Positions 1 to 15,100 are shown, numbered from the stretch's first letter. The stretch: 64,000 bases of DNA from Nymphaea colorata (GCF_008831285.2 NC_045140.1:907528-971527), one strand, 5' to 3'. The notes: generated by a model not told the origin, from the sequence alone. Numbers and translations: made by a program.

Positions 1-250
1 CTTAATTTTACTTTGATTTAATTTTTTCCACCTTACTTTTCATTCTATTCTTAGAGTTATTGTTCATTAACATACTAATGTTTTTATTTATATCACATGT
101 TTACTAAAATGTTCCTTTCATTTTGATTTTTTTGTGTTATTTTGCATATATGTACACATATATCCTGTCGTACCCCCGTAGCCACATTTTTTAAAGTTGT
201 CGTACCTGTACCCATATCTCCGTACCCGTACCCGTACCCATGTGATTTAG
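1..250 (-). mobile_element. hAT-like non-autonomous element, copy 1 (truncated by window edge)
   Basis: The segment ends GTACCCATGTGATTTAG at 250, and read on the minus strand it opens with CACATGGGTACGGGTACGGG. It is a close reverse-complement match of 10025-10290 over its whole visible length, including the shared runs CAAAATAACACAAAAAAATC and TGAACAATAACTCTAAGAAT. The other terminus and its target duplication lie left of the window. It sits in a BTAF1 intron. Confidence 0.8.
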
Positions 251-1008
251 ATTGGGGCAGATTTGTGGAACATTTACATACTGTTCCAGCTTCCAAACGG
301 CCTGTGTGGTACTTGGCACTGAAAACAAATCTTTGGAATGACTTTTCAATTGTTCAGCAACTATATCACATGGGCATGGCTGTGAATACATGCGCAGGTG
401 CAGGCGAGGGTGCAAAACGATTTGAAACAGTTTGGGCAATGGGTGTGAAGCAATGTTAAAAAACCTGAGTCAGGGACACACACACACACACACACACATT
501 TTTATATATGTATGTGAATTGTTAAACCTTTTCATATCAAAAGCATGACAAAAATTAGGAACTGTACATACCAAAATGAAAACTAAAATTGTTTAGGATC
601 CTAAACAAATGAATGTATGAAACTGTGGCTCATTTGACAACACCAAACTTGAGCCTGGGTGAAGTTTACCTTGCATGTTTGTGGTTGACCATGCTTTTAA
701 TGTCTGACAATTGAATTTGGTAGTTGGAGAAGCACCAGTACCCATTCCAAGTATGACTCAGGTGTGATGACCTCCTTAAAGAGTTTGTGTTACATAGCTC
801 ATTTGTCTGCTGCTAGAGAATAAATTGGTTTAGTACCATCTTGGTGAAAGCACAGTTTTTTAATGTTGAAAAAAAAAGTAATTGGTTATTATCAAGGTCA
901 TTTAAACTTTTGTTGCTTGGACTGTTGGCTGTAAATCCTTCATTTAATTATCTTGGATGTCTCAGACCAACTTGGTTGCTAATGTTTGAAATGTAACGAT
1001 ATGAACAG
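251..1008 (+). other. BTAF1 intron remainder with (AC)n microsatellite
   Basis: This is intronic sequence before the first visible BTAF1 exon. An (AC)n run lies at about 476-498. The acceptor is the AG at 1007-1008. I see nothing else recognisable. Confidence 0.7.
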
Positions 1009-4000
1009 GAAAGGTTGCTTGAAGCTGCGCATAAAAGCTCATCAGAGTCCAACATTACTAGTTTCTGGCCTGCTAGTATTTTAAGTGAGACATTTCGGAT
1101 TGTTTTTCAGAACTTGCTTCTTGAAGCAAACAATGAGATTTTACGATGTTCTGAAAGAGTCTGGAGGCTTCTCCTTCAGGTTTGTTTCTCTGTAATTTTA
1201 ATTGTTCATCTAGTATTTTCTGTTCATTTGATTCTTTTATATGTTTAGTTGCTTCTGATTTCTACACTTTATTTTCAGTGTCCCAGTGAGGAGCTGGATG
1301 TTGCTGCGGGTTCATATTATTCGTCGTGGCTGGAACTGTCAACAACTCCATATGGTTCTGCCTTAGACGCTACAAAAATGTTTTGGCCTGTAATACTACC
1401 CAGAAAAAGCCAGTTTAAGGCTGCTGCAAAGATGAGGGCTGTAAAAGGGGAGAGTGACTCTGGTGGAAATTTTAGTTTACAGGGTGCAAGAGGGATTCCC
1501 GAGCAAGAGCAGAATGTCGATGTTTCTACAAATTCGACAAAAATAATTGTGGGTGCAGACAGTGAAAAGTCGGTCACCTATACGAGGGTAACTACATCAG
1601 AGGCATTGGGCATTTTTGCATCAAAGTTGTCAGAGTCATCAATGCAATATATAGTTGATCTACTGTTAAATGAGCTGAAATCTCTATCAGGGGTTCAGCG
1701 TCAGGTAACTTGGTCTTATTCATCAATTCACTTCATTTTTTTTGGTGAGATATGTATCTCTATCTTCATTTTAGGTGACTTATATTTTCTTGGACTAGGT
1801 GTCTTCAATGATTCTTGCTGCCTGGTTTAAAGAGCTCAAGTTCCGAGATCAACCTAAAATGCCTGCTCTTATGCTTAGCCTTGTCCACCCTCTTCAGAAA
1901 CTATTACTGGATTTGCTTTCATGTCCTGATCCAGCATTTCCTACAAAAGATTTAGTTCACCCTTATTCTGAACTGACAAGGACATACATGAAGATGCGGA
2001 ATGAGGCAGCTCTTTTACACCGAGCGGCTGTTTCATCGGGACTCTTTGACGATATTTTGTCATCTCTCTCTTTCTCAATGGAAACAATTATTGTGGATGA
2101 AGCAATCTCTTTTGCTTCGAAACTTTTGCTGCCAAGCGAGTCTTCCCATGAAGATGGTACTACAGAGAGGCATGGTTTGGAGGATGTGGAGTCATCCAAG
2201 CAACGTCTCTTGTCAACTGCTGGGTATTTAAAATGTGTCCAGGTGCTTGTCACTTTTATAGTCTCGTCTTCTTTTTCAATGTGCTGCTTGATCTCTAGCA
2301 GCACTTCGGTTGATCTATGGAAGAACTTGTTTTATTCGAGATGTAGCAAGTGTTAGCTGTTTTCTTGCATGCTTTTGCCATATAATTAATTGTATTTTCT
2401 TGCATTCTTTTGCAAAATATAATCATTGCTTCAGTCCATAGAGTATGAACTGTTCTACCTCATTCTAATGCTATCAAGTATTAACTTAGGCTGTCATGTT
2501 AACCGCATTTTTGATTTTGCTCATACATTTTGGTAAGTCATCATACTACAGTTGGCAACCGTGGGTCTTTATTTATTGTAGAATAACTAGCTGACAGTAA
2601 GGTATCACTATCATTTTTTTTCCATATGTACTCTTGGAAGCAGATTCTTTCCTTCAAATGTTGTAATTGACATTTTTTTCTGCTGATTGCTTTTCATTTT
2701 TCTGTATCTAAATGGTCTTGCAGAGCAATTTGCATGTTACAGTTACAGCTTTAGTTGCAGGAGCTGTTACATGGATGTCAGATCTTCCTGCTAAATTAAA
2801 TCCAATAATTCTTCCTTTGATGGCTGCAATCAAAAGGGAACAGGTGAACAAAATTCAGACGCAGCAATGAACAATGTTCTTCTTGGTTTATTTTCATATT
2901 CATGCTAATGGTTCCTTCTGTTGCTTGTTAAACTACCTTTTGCAGGAAGAAATATTGCAGAAAAAGGCAGCGGAAGCTTTAGCAGAGCTTATTTTCTGTT
3001 GCATTTCTCGTAAGCCAAGTCCAAATGAAAAGTTAATCAAGAATTTATGCACTTTAACATGCATGGATCCTTCTGAGACGCCCCAAGCAGCTGTGATGAA
3101 GTCAATGGAGATTTTGGAAGATCAAGAATTATTGTCATTGAAGAAAACTCGACAAGGTGAGAAGGCCAGAGTCCATATGTTGTCTGCTGGTGATGAAAGG
3201 TCAAAAATGGAAGGCTATATAGGCAGGAGGGGGTCAGAGCTTGTGTTAAAGTGCCTATGTGACAAATTTGGTGATTCTTTATTTGATAAACTTCCTAAAC
3301 TATGGGATTGCCTTACTGAGGTACTTAAGCCAGCTGTCACAGAAACTACACATCTAACAGAAGGAGCACCAGCAGCACAAAACACTGAGTATATAGGCGA
3401 TCCTCAAGTCTTGATCAACAATCTACAGGTTTGTTTTGATTTAGTCTTGAATGATTGCTGTTCTTGCAATTTGACCATTTTGGGCACCTTAATTTGATTA
3501 TTCTAATTTCAAGGCAGGCAATCTTGTTCTTATTTTTTTCCACAAGCTATTTCTTTGCGGAGCAATCTACCAGCATTCTGTTTTTGTTATTCTGATCCAA
3601 TGGCAGATTATTGCACTGTTGTTGTATCTTGTATCACATTTTTTCTTTGTTAAGGGTTGTTCCTCCTGTTCATGCTTTTTCAAATTGAACAAAGAGCACT
3701 TCTCTGTTCATTAGGACATTTGGTGGAATGATTTCTTTGATTGCATTTCCATGTTTTGGCTCGGGAGATGGAGGAGGTGTTGAACATGTACTCTTCACCA
3801 TGCTTACCGTGTGTACTAAAAAACATGGGTAATATTTTTGAGGGCGTTTTTAAGAAAACAAGGAGGTTGTTGAATATTTGAGTTGTTGGAGCAGGCTTGG
3901 CAATCAAAGGTGCAAGCTGCACAAAGGTGATGGTCTCTAAGCTCTAAATTTCATTATGGAATAAACAAATCAAAATAAGATTGAGGGGATAAGTTTTCTT

Positions 4001-6117
4001 TTTTGTTCTTTTAAAAAGTTCATGTATAAACATCTTCTTTTGGTGTCAAGGGGCAGGCACTTGTTGAAAACACATGTATCAGAGATTCCTAGGAGACTTA
4101 AGCTTCCCACTTGGAAAGGTGAAATAAAATGGAACCATCTGAAGGTGAAAATATCTGCAAATGGTGTTTTTTTGGTGCTAACCTGCTTAAATCAAATATA
4201 TAAACATGGATATGCAAAGAGACGTAACGTTATTAATTTATTAGTTGTTCTTTAAAATGCCACACAGACACATGGTATTAAGTTTATATATATATATATA
4301 TATATATAAATATAATATAATATAATTATATATCTATATATATGAAAATATTTGTACGCTTCATGAGATATGCAGAGTTGCAGACTAAGTAAATATGAGG
4401 ATTTTGATCTGATTAAGAGGTGTCAGATCAAACTCAATTGACAGTTAACAATTTGCCATGCATATTATATGTATGTATCTATGTATATATAATTGTGGCT
4501 ACTCAATGTGTGTCTACTGTCCTTATGCCTTTAAGGAGGTGCCAGTGGTGGGTCTGGGTCTGGTTAACGACTGGAAGTGGGCAGAACTCACTTTACATAT
4601 ACATGTATATGTGTGTGTGTGTGCAGGGACTTGTGGCTGGTAAATGTATGTACTGTTCCTATGCCCTTGAATAGAAAGGAAGTGGGCAGAATTTACTTTC
4701 TGTGTGTATGGAAAGTGAACTGTGGGTACTCAATGCCTGCCTACTCTCCCCATGTCCTTTATTCAAGGAGGTGCTAGTGGTGGATCTCACTAATGATTAA
4801 AAAGAAATGAGCAGAAATTAACTTTTGAATGCTGAACTCCCATGTTATAAAGTTTTCTGGTGATATCATAAGTTGTTATAATTAGGAGTTGAGCATACAT
4901 CAGCCAAGGTCCTAAAAAAGTCTAGTCAAAAGTAAGTAACTAGTAGTAGCCTAAGGGAGATATCTATCTGTGTGTGTGCCACACACAAGGGAGAGAGAGA
5001 GAGAGAGAGAGAGAGGGTGGGGGAGGGGGTTCTCGGAAAAAAGGAAGAAAATGCACCTAAGACCTGTAACTTACCCAATCAACCAATCGGTCATGAACCA
5101 TGGCCAATCTGAGTTGATGATCTTGTAGTCGGCTGGTCATTGATTCAGTCAACTAGTCACCAAGTTGACAGCAGAGATGATGTCCAAAAAGGCAAAAACC
5201 AATGGCTGAAAATGTAGCAAAGCCTTTGTGCATAAAAAACACATTTTCTGGTTAAAATACATGTAAAGGGGATTTTTCATCTGTTGGTCATGCTAAACAA
5301 ATTTACACCATCAGAATATGTAAAACCATCTTTAATGGTGAAATCCAAAATTAAATTAGCAAAAGAAGAGGGTGGAGGCTATTTAACATTGTATAGTATG
5401 TAGGGCACGTGTCCGAGTCTATACATACAAACATGTAAATAACATCACCAAGTGCAAGACCATGTCTCTCCCTCCTTGAACAATGCATATGATAGATGAA
5501 GTGTTAGACAAGGCAAGGTTTGTTGTATAGGCACGGATATGGGCGTCAGACACAGGTATGAACTATGAAGTATTAGACACAGTAAGCTTGAAAAGAGAAA
5601 GTAGGTACTCGAACACGATTTTGTGTGTGTGTCATTTCAATTTCTTTCAAAATCTAAAAGATGATCTCTTTATAAAATTTGCAAGGAACAGATAGTATAA
5701 TTTTACTTAGCTCTCATCCTCCAGCAACTGGAAGAAAGGAGAGAGACCCATGTTACTCCCTCCCTGATCTCTCTGCCCAAGAAAGTCTCATGGGCAAGGA
5801 AATAGCTCTTCTTGCACAAGAAAATAGCATATTTTAAGTTAGTGTTTTGTCTTTTTGGGAGAGAAAATAACCTCTTTTTGGGAGAGGCTCTTTATTTTGA
5901 GCAGTATGCTGCCCTTCTTTAGCTTCTTTTTTCACTAAACAAGAGAGAGAGCAAGAGAGAGAAAGAGAAATTTATTTTAGTCTATTAGACTAAAAAAACA
6001 CACACACACACACACATATATATATATTTAAATCCACTAGACACATCTTGTCTGTAATTTTGGATGCTGTGTAAAAATCCATGTGCCCTAGCAGTGTCTG
6101 CTTGTCGCTGTCAGGGA

Positions 6118-6156
<39 letters not shown>

Positions 6157-9100
6157 CCACATGTAATGAAGTTATTTTTAGAAAGGCAGCAATAAACCAG
6201 CCCATAGATCACATCTATAGAGAACAATAACTAGGTTCAAATAATTTTAGCATCTCTCTCTGTCTTTATAAGTTTATATATATACACACACACACACTCT
6301 CCCTTACTCAGTCATGGTTCTGAAGTCAATGGCTAATCCTTTGACTATGGTATTCATGAAAAAGAGAGAAGGCTTATTTTTGTATGGTCAAAATGGATCC
6401 CCTCTTCCCTCTGTCCATTCTTGCAACAGACATGTATGTTTCCTTCTCTGTTTTTTTTTTTTTTGCTATTTTTTCTTTTCTTTTTTCTTCTTGTTCCTGT
6501 CGATGTGCTGCCACCTGCTTTGTAGTTCTTCTTCTCATCTTTCTATCTGCTTGCATTCCCTTTTTTCCTTTTCCATCTTCTTTTCCTCTTTTTATTCTTT
6601 TTGTCTTGCTTTCATTTTCACTTTTTCTTTTTAGCCAAATTGCTGTTCTACCCTTATTTTTGCTCTGTCTTCTTCTTCTTCTCCTTTCTATCGTGAAAGA
6701 AGATTTTTTGTCTCCTCTTTTGTCATTATACTGATAATGTTATGTGTAGTCTCTTAAGGAGCTTTTGACGTTCAGAATTTAGTCTACCAATGGGCCATGT
6801 TATGTACACTGAATCTTGACAATTTAATTGTTGTTATTTTTGTCCATTGTTTTTTTTTTGGAACTGACTGACTTCGACAGAGTAGTCCTTACGTTATATG
6901 TGCCTAACCTACAACTTGGGCTGCATAGGCGCCATTTTTAATGCCCCCACTCATACTGACTTGGGTGCTGGTCGCACAGACATCATCCTAGCTTGTAGCT
7001 GAGTTTGGTTTGTACATGAAAAACATTATGTTACAAAAGAGTAATATTGAGATTATTGTAGATGATATGGCTATTCACTTATCTCAATATTTCAAATACA
7101 GGACCTTGATTGTGCCAATCCCCACAGTTCAGATATTGACAATCCAAATACCTTAAGAAACACCCGATCTCACCTGTTAGGTTCTAAGTCTACATGTTGA
7201 ATATTTTTATGATACCAAGTTACCAACTGTAAATACTTGATGCAAAACTGACCCGAGCACTTGGTGTGATTGATACACATGGTTTGTCACCACCTTCAGT
7301 TGGCACACTGAAAAGGGCTACAATCACAGCATTAGATAGTAAGAGGCCAAGTTATGTATAGTCATTCAAGTGTGTGTGTGGGAGTGTGTAATGCCCACAT
7401 AGAAGGGCAGGGATGATAATCCTTTTCTGGAAAATGTAATAAAAATATTGGATATTTAAATACGGCATGGCGATCTTTAGCAGCCACAAATATGATAAAG
7501 GTTTGAATGATTAAATATGTGGTGATAACGATCTTTATGTACTGCTGTTAATGATTACACCTGGCATTGCTGCAAAGAAATTTTTATGATATGTGTACAA
7601 ATTAAAACACTATTTAGTTTAGAAGATGGTTTGCTTAATTTCATATGGTGGAGATCTTCATTAACTACAAAAAATCTGGTGCAATATATGACATTCTTAA
7701 TTGGAACACACTTCAAAAAACTTACCATCATTTTACTTTTATCAACTCAGTTGATCATTGATTGCTAATCATTGATCATCAACTTTGAGGCGCATGGATC
7801 ACATTTTTAAAGGTTACCAAGGCTGAATTTGATCTGTCCTACTTTGAATCATGAACTCTTTTTACTAGAATTCAGTTTTAAGTCCATAATTCCATTTTTT
7901 TGCTTATGCTTAAAAAAAATCTTATTTGCCTACTTATGCTGCTGAAGTACAGTTTTACTAGCTTGTACATGTTTCTAAGTAGACCAACTCCTTTTTTGAG
8001 CTGCAGGTTGTTCGCTCTATTTCACCTTTGCTGTTGACTACACTAAAGAAGAAATTGCTCTTGCTGCTACCTAGTATACTTAGTTGCTTGCATCATCAAC
8101 ATGTTGCAGTTAGGTTGGCAGCTTCAAAATGTATTACTACAATGGCAATAACAAATACTACCAATGTGATGGAAGTTGTGATGGAAAGAGCGCTGCCGAT
8201 GTTGAGGGATTCTACATCTGTCTATGCCAGACAAGGCGCTGGCATGCTTATAAGCTTGCTTGTACAGGGATTAGGAGTTGAACTTGTGCCTTATGCACCT
8301 TTGCTTGTTGTGCCTCTTCTAGGTTGTATGAGTGATAGTGATCAAGCTGTAAGACAGAGTGTCACAAGCAGTTTTGCAGCCCTTGTCCCTCTACTACCAT
8401 TGGCTAGGGGTCTTCCTCTTCCTACTGGACTAAATGAAAGTTTATCTAAGAATGCAGATGTTCAATTTCTCGAGCAACTGCTTGATAGCTCTCATATTGA
8501 TGATTACAAACTTTCCACCAAATTGAAAGTAACCCTGAGAAGGTACAAAATGCTGGATTTATCATTCATTTACTAGACATGAATTTTTATGATTACTGTG
8601 ATATGATTTGTCTTTCTTGATGTCTTGTTGTTTGCTCTTGTAAGTTTCCACATGTTATCGAAAGCTAAGAAGCATTGCGTGGAATTTTGATGCTTATAGG
8701 TATCAACAAGAAGGTATAAACTGGTTGTCCTTCTTGAAACGGTTTAAGCTTCATGGAATTTTGTGTGATGATATGGGGCTTGGCAAGACACTTCAAGCAT
8801 CTGCTATTGTGGCATCTGATATAGAAGAACAGCGGTCTTCTAATTCAAAGACGAGTCAATTTCCATCTTTAGTTATATGTCCCTCAACATTAGTTGCACA
8901 CTGGGCCTATGAAATAGAGAAATATATTGATGAATCTGTAATCTCACCTCTCCAGTATGTTGGTTCAATTCAAGAGCGCCAGTCCCTCCGCAATAACTTC
9001 AGCAAGTTCAATGTTATCATAACATCATACGATATTGTCCGGAAGGATATTGAGCATCTCCACTCAATTTTATGGAATTATTGTATCTTAGATGAGGGGC

Positions 9101-12100
9101 ACATTATTAAAAATTCAAAGTCAAAAGTTACATGTGCAGTGAAACAGTTGAGAGCTGATCACCGCCTCATTCTCACTGGAACTCCTATTCAGGTCAAAAT
9201 TTCACATGCTACCTTGTAATTTGCTTTTGTGGATGAAGATGTGCTTGTCAATTTTCGGACTTATTTTATCTGGTGGTTGCAGAACAACGTCTTGGAACTT
9301 TGGTCACTTTTTGACTTTCTAATGCCTGGCTTCCTGGGGACCGAACGTCAGGTATTTGTTAAACTTATGGTACATGAAATCTGCAATCAGTACTTGTTTT
9401 CCTGAGGTTTTTGGCCTTTATTTGATTGATGTTCTGAGAGGAAGGAGAGAAATTTACCTTAAAATTTGAAGGGGATGTGTGTGAGAGGGATTGAGAGAGA
9501 TGGCCTTTTGACTTTTTATTGCCCTCAGAGTGTTATTTTTAGGAATTTGTAGCCAGTTTTCCCTCCCCTCATTTTACTTCTGCTATTTATGTGAAGCGAC
9601 TAGGCTGTTCTCCTCAAGCCCTCAATTAGTTTCTTAAGTGGGGAACTTATTTACAGAATACCGGATTGTCTAAAACCTTCTCATTACTTTTGCAAGAGCG
9701 TACTAGGCATTTTAATGTCCAACATTAAATTATAAGTAAATGTGAATAACCTCCCTGGTTGGAAACCTCCACATTACTCTTGGTAGGTTACAAATGCTAG
9801 TTATCTTAGTCTCCACAGTTAAAATCCTAATGCCGAGTAAACAACCAGAAGCCTTAGCTTTAGTATTTTTAGATGCAAGAAGAACTAGATATTCATGTTA
9901 TTAAAATGAGAAATGGTTGTTTATTGTTAGATATCATCATGTCTGTATATTTAGATGCATGTGTTTCTGGTCCAATCCTATGCAGTTGCATTTAGAAAAA
10001 TCTTTTCAAAGCACACCTTTTAGTCTAAGTCACATGGGTACGGGTACGGTTTGAGTACGGGTATGGGTACAAAGATACGGGTACAGACACAACAACTTTA
10101 AAAAATGTGGGTACGAGGGTACGGTAGGATATATGTATGTATATATGCAAAATAACACAAAAAAATCAAAATGATAGCAACATTTTAGTAAACAAGTGAT
10201 ATAAATAAAAACATTAGTATGTCAGTTAATGAACAATAACTCTAAGAATAGAATGACAAGTAAGGTGGAAAAAATTAAATCAAAGTAAAATTAAGTAGTT
10301 TGAATCTAAAGGTACCCGAGTGTGTCCAAGTACCCATTTTGGGTTCGAGTACGACGACACGGGTACGTGGACCTTACTGAAGTACCCATGTGACTTAGCT
10401 TTTAGTATATATTATGTGTGTGTACTGTGTTTGCTGAAATGATGTGTCTCATATGAACCAGTTATTGCTGGACGGTATGTACTAAAATTGCTTTGACAGC
10501 TGACTCACTGTTTGTGGCATAGGATTCTGGTTATATGATAAATGGTTGACCTTTAGCATCATCAGTAGGATCTGCATATAATATTGTCTTTATGCTTGTA
10601 AATAATCGTATAGGTTGATTAGATAGTGTCACATATTTTTTTCTAGCTGCATGTGCACAAAGAATGGCTAAGTGAACCAAAGGGAAGTATCAGGAAACTA
10701 ATATTCAAGATCATGTTGACATAATGAGATTGCTAAATAAATTTGCTCTTAACATGGATAAGCTTGTAAGCAGCTCTCTTGAAAGTTTACCTTATCTCTG
10801 TATAATGGTTGTTCAAGCGCAGCCATAATATATTGTATTAGTTGCTACCAAAGAGAGTACTCAATCCTATTTCTTTATCTGAACAGTGTGTTCCTATTTC
10901 TTATCTGAACAGTGTGTGCTTAGTGTCTCACCTTGATGCGTTTGAATTGTGTCCTAAAATGTTCGACTTTCCAAAATGAATAAACAATGTACTCATTTTA
11001 TGAATATTCATTGGTACTTACTTTGTTATTGGCCATGTCAGTTTCAAGCCACTTATGGAAAGCCGCTGCTTGCAGCCAAAGATTCAAAATGTTCTGCCAA
11101 GGATGCAGAAGCAGGTTGTTTAGCTATGGAAGCACTGCATAAACAGGTCCTCTTTTGATGTTGATTTCTTATCCATGAGAAAGCTGAGCTCCTATGGTGT
11201 GTGTTAAGTCGAGTGTTATTGTCAATTGAACAGGTTATGCCTTTCCTACTTCGCCGAACAAAAGATGAGGTTTTATCTGATCTTCCTGAGAAAATTATCC
11301 AGGACAGGTACTGTGATCTGAGTCCTGTTCAGATGGCACTTTATGAGCAATTTTCCAATTCTGATGCAAGAAGGGATCTCTCATTACTGGTCGAATCAGA
11401 GGACCAGCAGAGCATAGCAGATGTAGCGGCTCCATCAAAAGCATCTACCCATGTCTTTCAGGTACAAGTGGGAGCTGATTTTCAAAGTTACTGGAGTATT
11501 TTATTCCAGTGCTCGTCTGTCCAAGTTTTTAGGAGATTACTTATGTTGAATTATGAATCTCAGGCTATCCAATACTTGCTGAAAGTGTGTAGCCATCCAC
11601 TACTTGTCCTTGGTGAAAAGCCTTCACGGTCTCTTGTGCATCAAATCTCTGATGTCATTCCTGACTGTGCTGAAAATTTGTCATGTCTGCATGAACTTCA
11701 ACACTCTCCCAAGTTAGTTGCTCTTCAAGAGATCCTGGAGGAATGTGGAATAGGCACAGATAATGCAGGCGATGAAGCTGCTATAGCTGGCGGCGGGCAA
11801 CACAGGGCTTTAATATTTGCTCAACATAAAGTATTGCTAATACTGTATTTCGATGTCTGTAGGTGATACAAGTAACTTTTTCATTGCTGACATGCTTACT
11901 TGGTCTTTTTCAGTCCTTCTTGGATATCATTGAGCGAGATCTGTTCCAAGCACATATGAGGAGGTTAGCAAGAAAACAAAGAACTTCAATTTGCATTTGT
12001 TATCATATCTCTATGCTGTTGACTTAGGAATTTCTTTGAGCTTTTTGGAATTTAAAAACTTGAAAAGAATTTAAGGTTGCATTTTCTAATTTTCTTCTTT

Positions 12101-15100
12101 GATGTTCCAGAGAATAAACATTTATAATCCTTAAAAGGCTATGTCACATGGGGCTTGCCAAATAGGCTGCTGCAAGCTTACAACTGGTTGCAGCATGGGT
12201 GCAAAAGGCACCTGGCCATTACAAAAGTGGGCTGGACTTATCTGATATTTCATATTATATATATAGGACGTTGGTTCCGGACCATTCAGACGGACGAGGA
12301 TTTCAGCTCCTCTATATGTATATGTATATGTGTGTATTATATGTATGTATTTATATATATTAGATTCTTTAGTGCACCTGCACTGAAGTTGTTTTAGAAA
12401 ATGCTGGACCTGCACCAGCACTCATGTGAGTTAATCTTGAAGCAACAAATTCATAAATAATACTTTAATGTTGGCCTGTAAAAGTGGCAGGAGAAACTAT
12501 GTTGTTAAGTGTGCACCCAGCTCTAGGCTTGGCTGATTGCCTAGGCTGGCTGTTCCTAGGTGTTCTTTCATTGGGAGATGCGTAGGTCATCATCTTGGCT
12601 TTGCAGGCATTCCTAGGCACTCAATAGCCTAAGCTGTTTTTTCCTACAATCCTATGTCACATGGGTACGGGTACGGGTACGGGTACGGACCATTTTTAAA
12701 AAACTTGGGTACGGGGATACGGCCATACACACATATATGTCAAAAAATTTCAAACATAATAACATATTCGCACATATATATATCAAAAATTACAAACAGA
12801 ATAACATATTATCATATTCATAAATCATAAACCAATAGAAACAGGGATCAATCCAAATAGACGAATCCTCTCATGAAATGATATATCACAACAATAATTA
12901 GGGAAGACGCAGATTTGAAAAATCTGCAATAGGAGACTCAAACATGTCTTATTGCCGAACACATTTATCAAGCCATATTTTTAGCTTGCAAGATGTCTTG
13001 GAGGTTGGAACACAAAACAGCCCCTGGTATAGACACTATAATCAACTTGACTATACCGAGCGGAGCAGCTGAAGCACAATCTCATTCTTCTACTGCAGAT
13101 TAGAGCTTATCAGCTATAACATGGAAAGCAATAGGATTATAGGACAGTAAATGAGGTCAAATCTAAATATTCAGATTCTCTCATATAGTATTGAAATATA
13201 ACGTGATTAAAAGAAATCTAGGCTGCCTTAGACAGTCTGCATCTACTCGGGCATGGAAAATCGGTACAGCAAGCAACAATTTTACGAATACAAAGAAAAG
13301 GAAAAAGAAGAAATGGGACAGAGAGAACCATCGGTCGACAACACTAGCAAATAGAACAGGGGTGGCCGTCATCGTCGTCGTCGTCGATTGTCGCCGGCGG
13401 CGAAGGCAGGGGTGGAGCCGATGAAAATGAAAAGAAAAATGAAAAAAACGAAAAAAATACCGTGACAGTCGCTCCTGCCGTCGCCGTTCCGCCCCTGCGT
13501 TCGCCGCCCCTGCCTTCACTGCTGCTGTCTTCATCGCCGGATGTCGGTCGGTGAGAGGTAAGAGAGAAACTGAAACCCTTAACTTTCGTTTTAAGTTTTA
13601 AGGGTTTCGAACATTCTTTTTTTTTTAACGTTAAAATGGTTTCGTTAAAATTAAAAATGACATTTTTGAACTCAGTCAAATTTGACCGTGTCCAAAAAAG
13701 GACGGATACGGCCTCCGGTGCGTTGACCGTACCCGGTACGGTCAACGCCGCACCATAGGCGTACCCAAGCCCGTACCCGTACCGGTGTCGTACCGGTACC
13801 GGACGGGTACTTCACCTTCACAGGCGTACTCGTGTATCATGGCTACAATCTGAGGTAGTTGAAGTAGTTATTTTTTTCTTTTATACTTTTTCGCCAATTT
13901 TTCTTTTCCTCTTTTCTTTTTGATGCCGACTGTGATTTTGCCTTAAATATATATATGTGTGTAGATTTATATATGCATGTATATAGTCACAAATATCACT
14001 GATATTTTTGTGCTTTTATCACCAAAAAAATAAATATTTTTGTGGGGAAATATTGCAAGATTTTCAGTTTATCACCAAATCGTGATATTACTGCAATATT
14101 TTCACGAGAATAGAGTGCACCATTTCTTGGAAAAATATTTTTCTTGAAGATATTTTTTTGATTTTTTGAAAGTGGCAATGCTGTACAAAGGGAAAAGTTC
14201 TGAAAGCTGAAAATGTATAAAGGCTTAAAGCTTTTGTAATTTGAAAGTTAAAGCATTGACTTTGAATCTTGTTGATGAATTACTATATGTTTTATGCAGC
14301 AATTTGTTGATACTTGGTATGGCAGTATGACGTCTGAGTCATCTGGTGAACTTGTGGTGCTTATGGTTGATTGTGAATTTGTGATATTTGTTACATGTTA
14401 CTTGTTAGTTATTCACTTGTTTCTTAATTGTTATTTGTTATGCAACTTACTTGCTTAATTAGCAAATTCTAACTCATTTCTTTTAGCTTGACATTTTTCA
14501 TGCCTTCATTTTAGCTTTCAGTTATTTTTATTATTTTTTAGGGTTTTTTACTTTTTTTTTGGAAATTCTCAAAAAATAAGCTCACAAATTGAATTTAGGT
14601 GTTCCATTTCCATTCAGTGCATGTGTTAACCACTATATTTTTGCAAGATCTTTTTCTCAATTCTTTTTGGTTGCTTAACGTTAGTTTTACTGTATTTTGT
14701 TCCTTCACATATACATTTTTCGTTTCTTGGAATTTCTGTCATTTAGTGGATTGTAACACCTTCTTTACCGTACCATGTTATGCATATAATTCATGAAGCA
14801 TATGAACAGATGCTATTTCACAATTCACAGGGATTACCTGAGTCAAATCTATTTTGGTAATCTCCATCATACTAGTATCGCCTGTGTTTTTTAGAGTGTT
14901 TTTTTTGTCAATATATGGTGCTTACTATGTTATAACTTGTAAAGGATGGAAGCTTGTTTGTCTTCCAGTTCTTTTTAATGAGTTATCAATTAAAGTTAAA
15001 ATGGATGTTGTGGACACCCTGAGATAGGGAGAGACAGAGTGTGTATACATATATATAAAAGGTGCGTGTATGGGTCCTGAATATTTAATAAAGAAAAACA

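Noticed and set aside
142-459. ORF across the hAT-like element at the left edge
   Set aside because: The frame is made of the GTACCC repeat and intronic sequence, with no domain and no splice context.
6314-6734. Overlapping Phe/Ser-rich ORFs in a BTAF1 intron
   Set aside because: Low-complexity T/C-rich DNA; both strands are open because of composition.
13181-13745. Arg/Ala-rich ORFs inside hAT-like copy 4
   Set aside because: They arise from GC-rich repeat sequence and match no transposase motif that I know.
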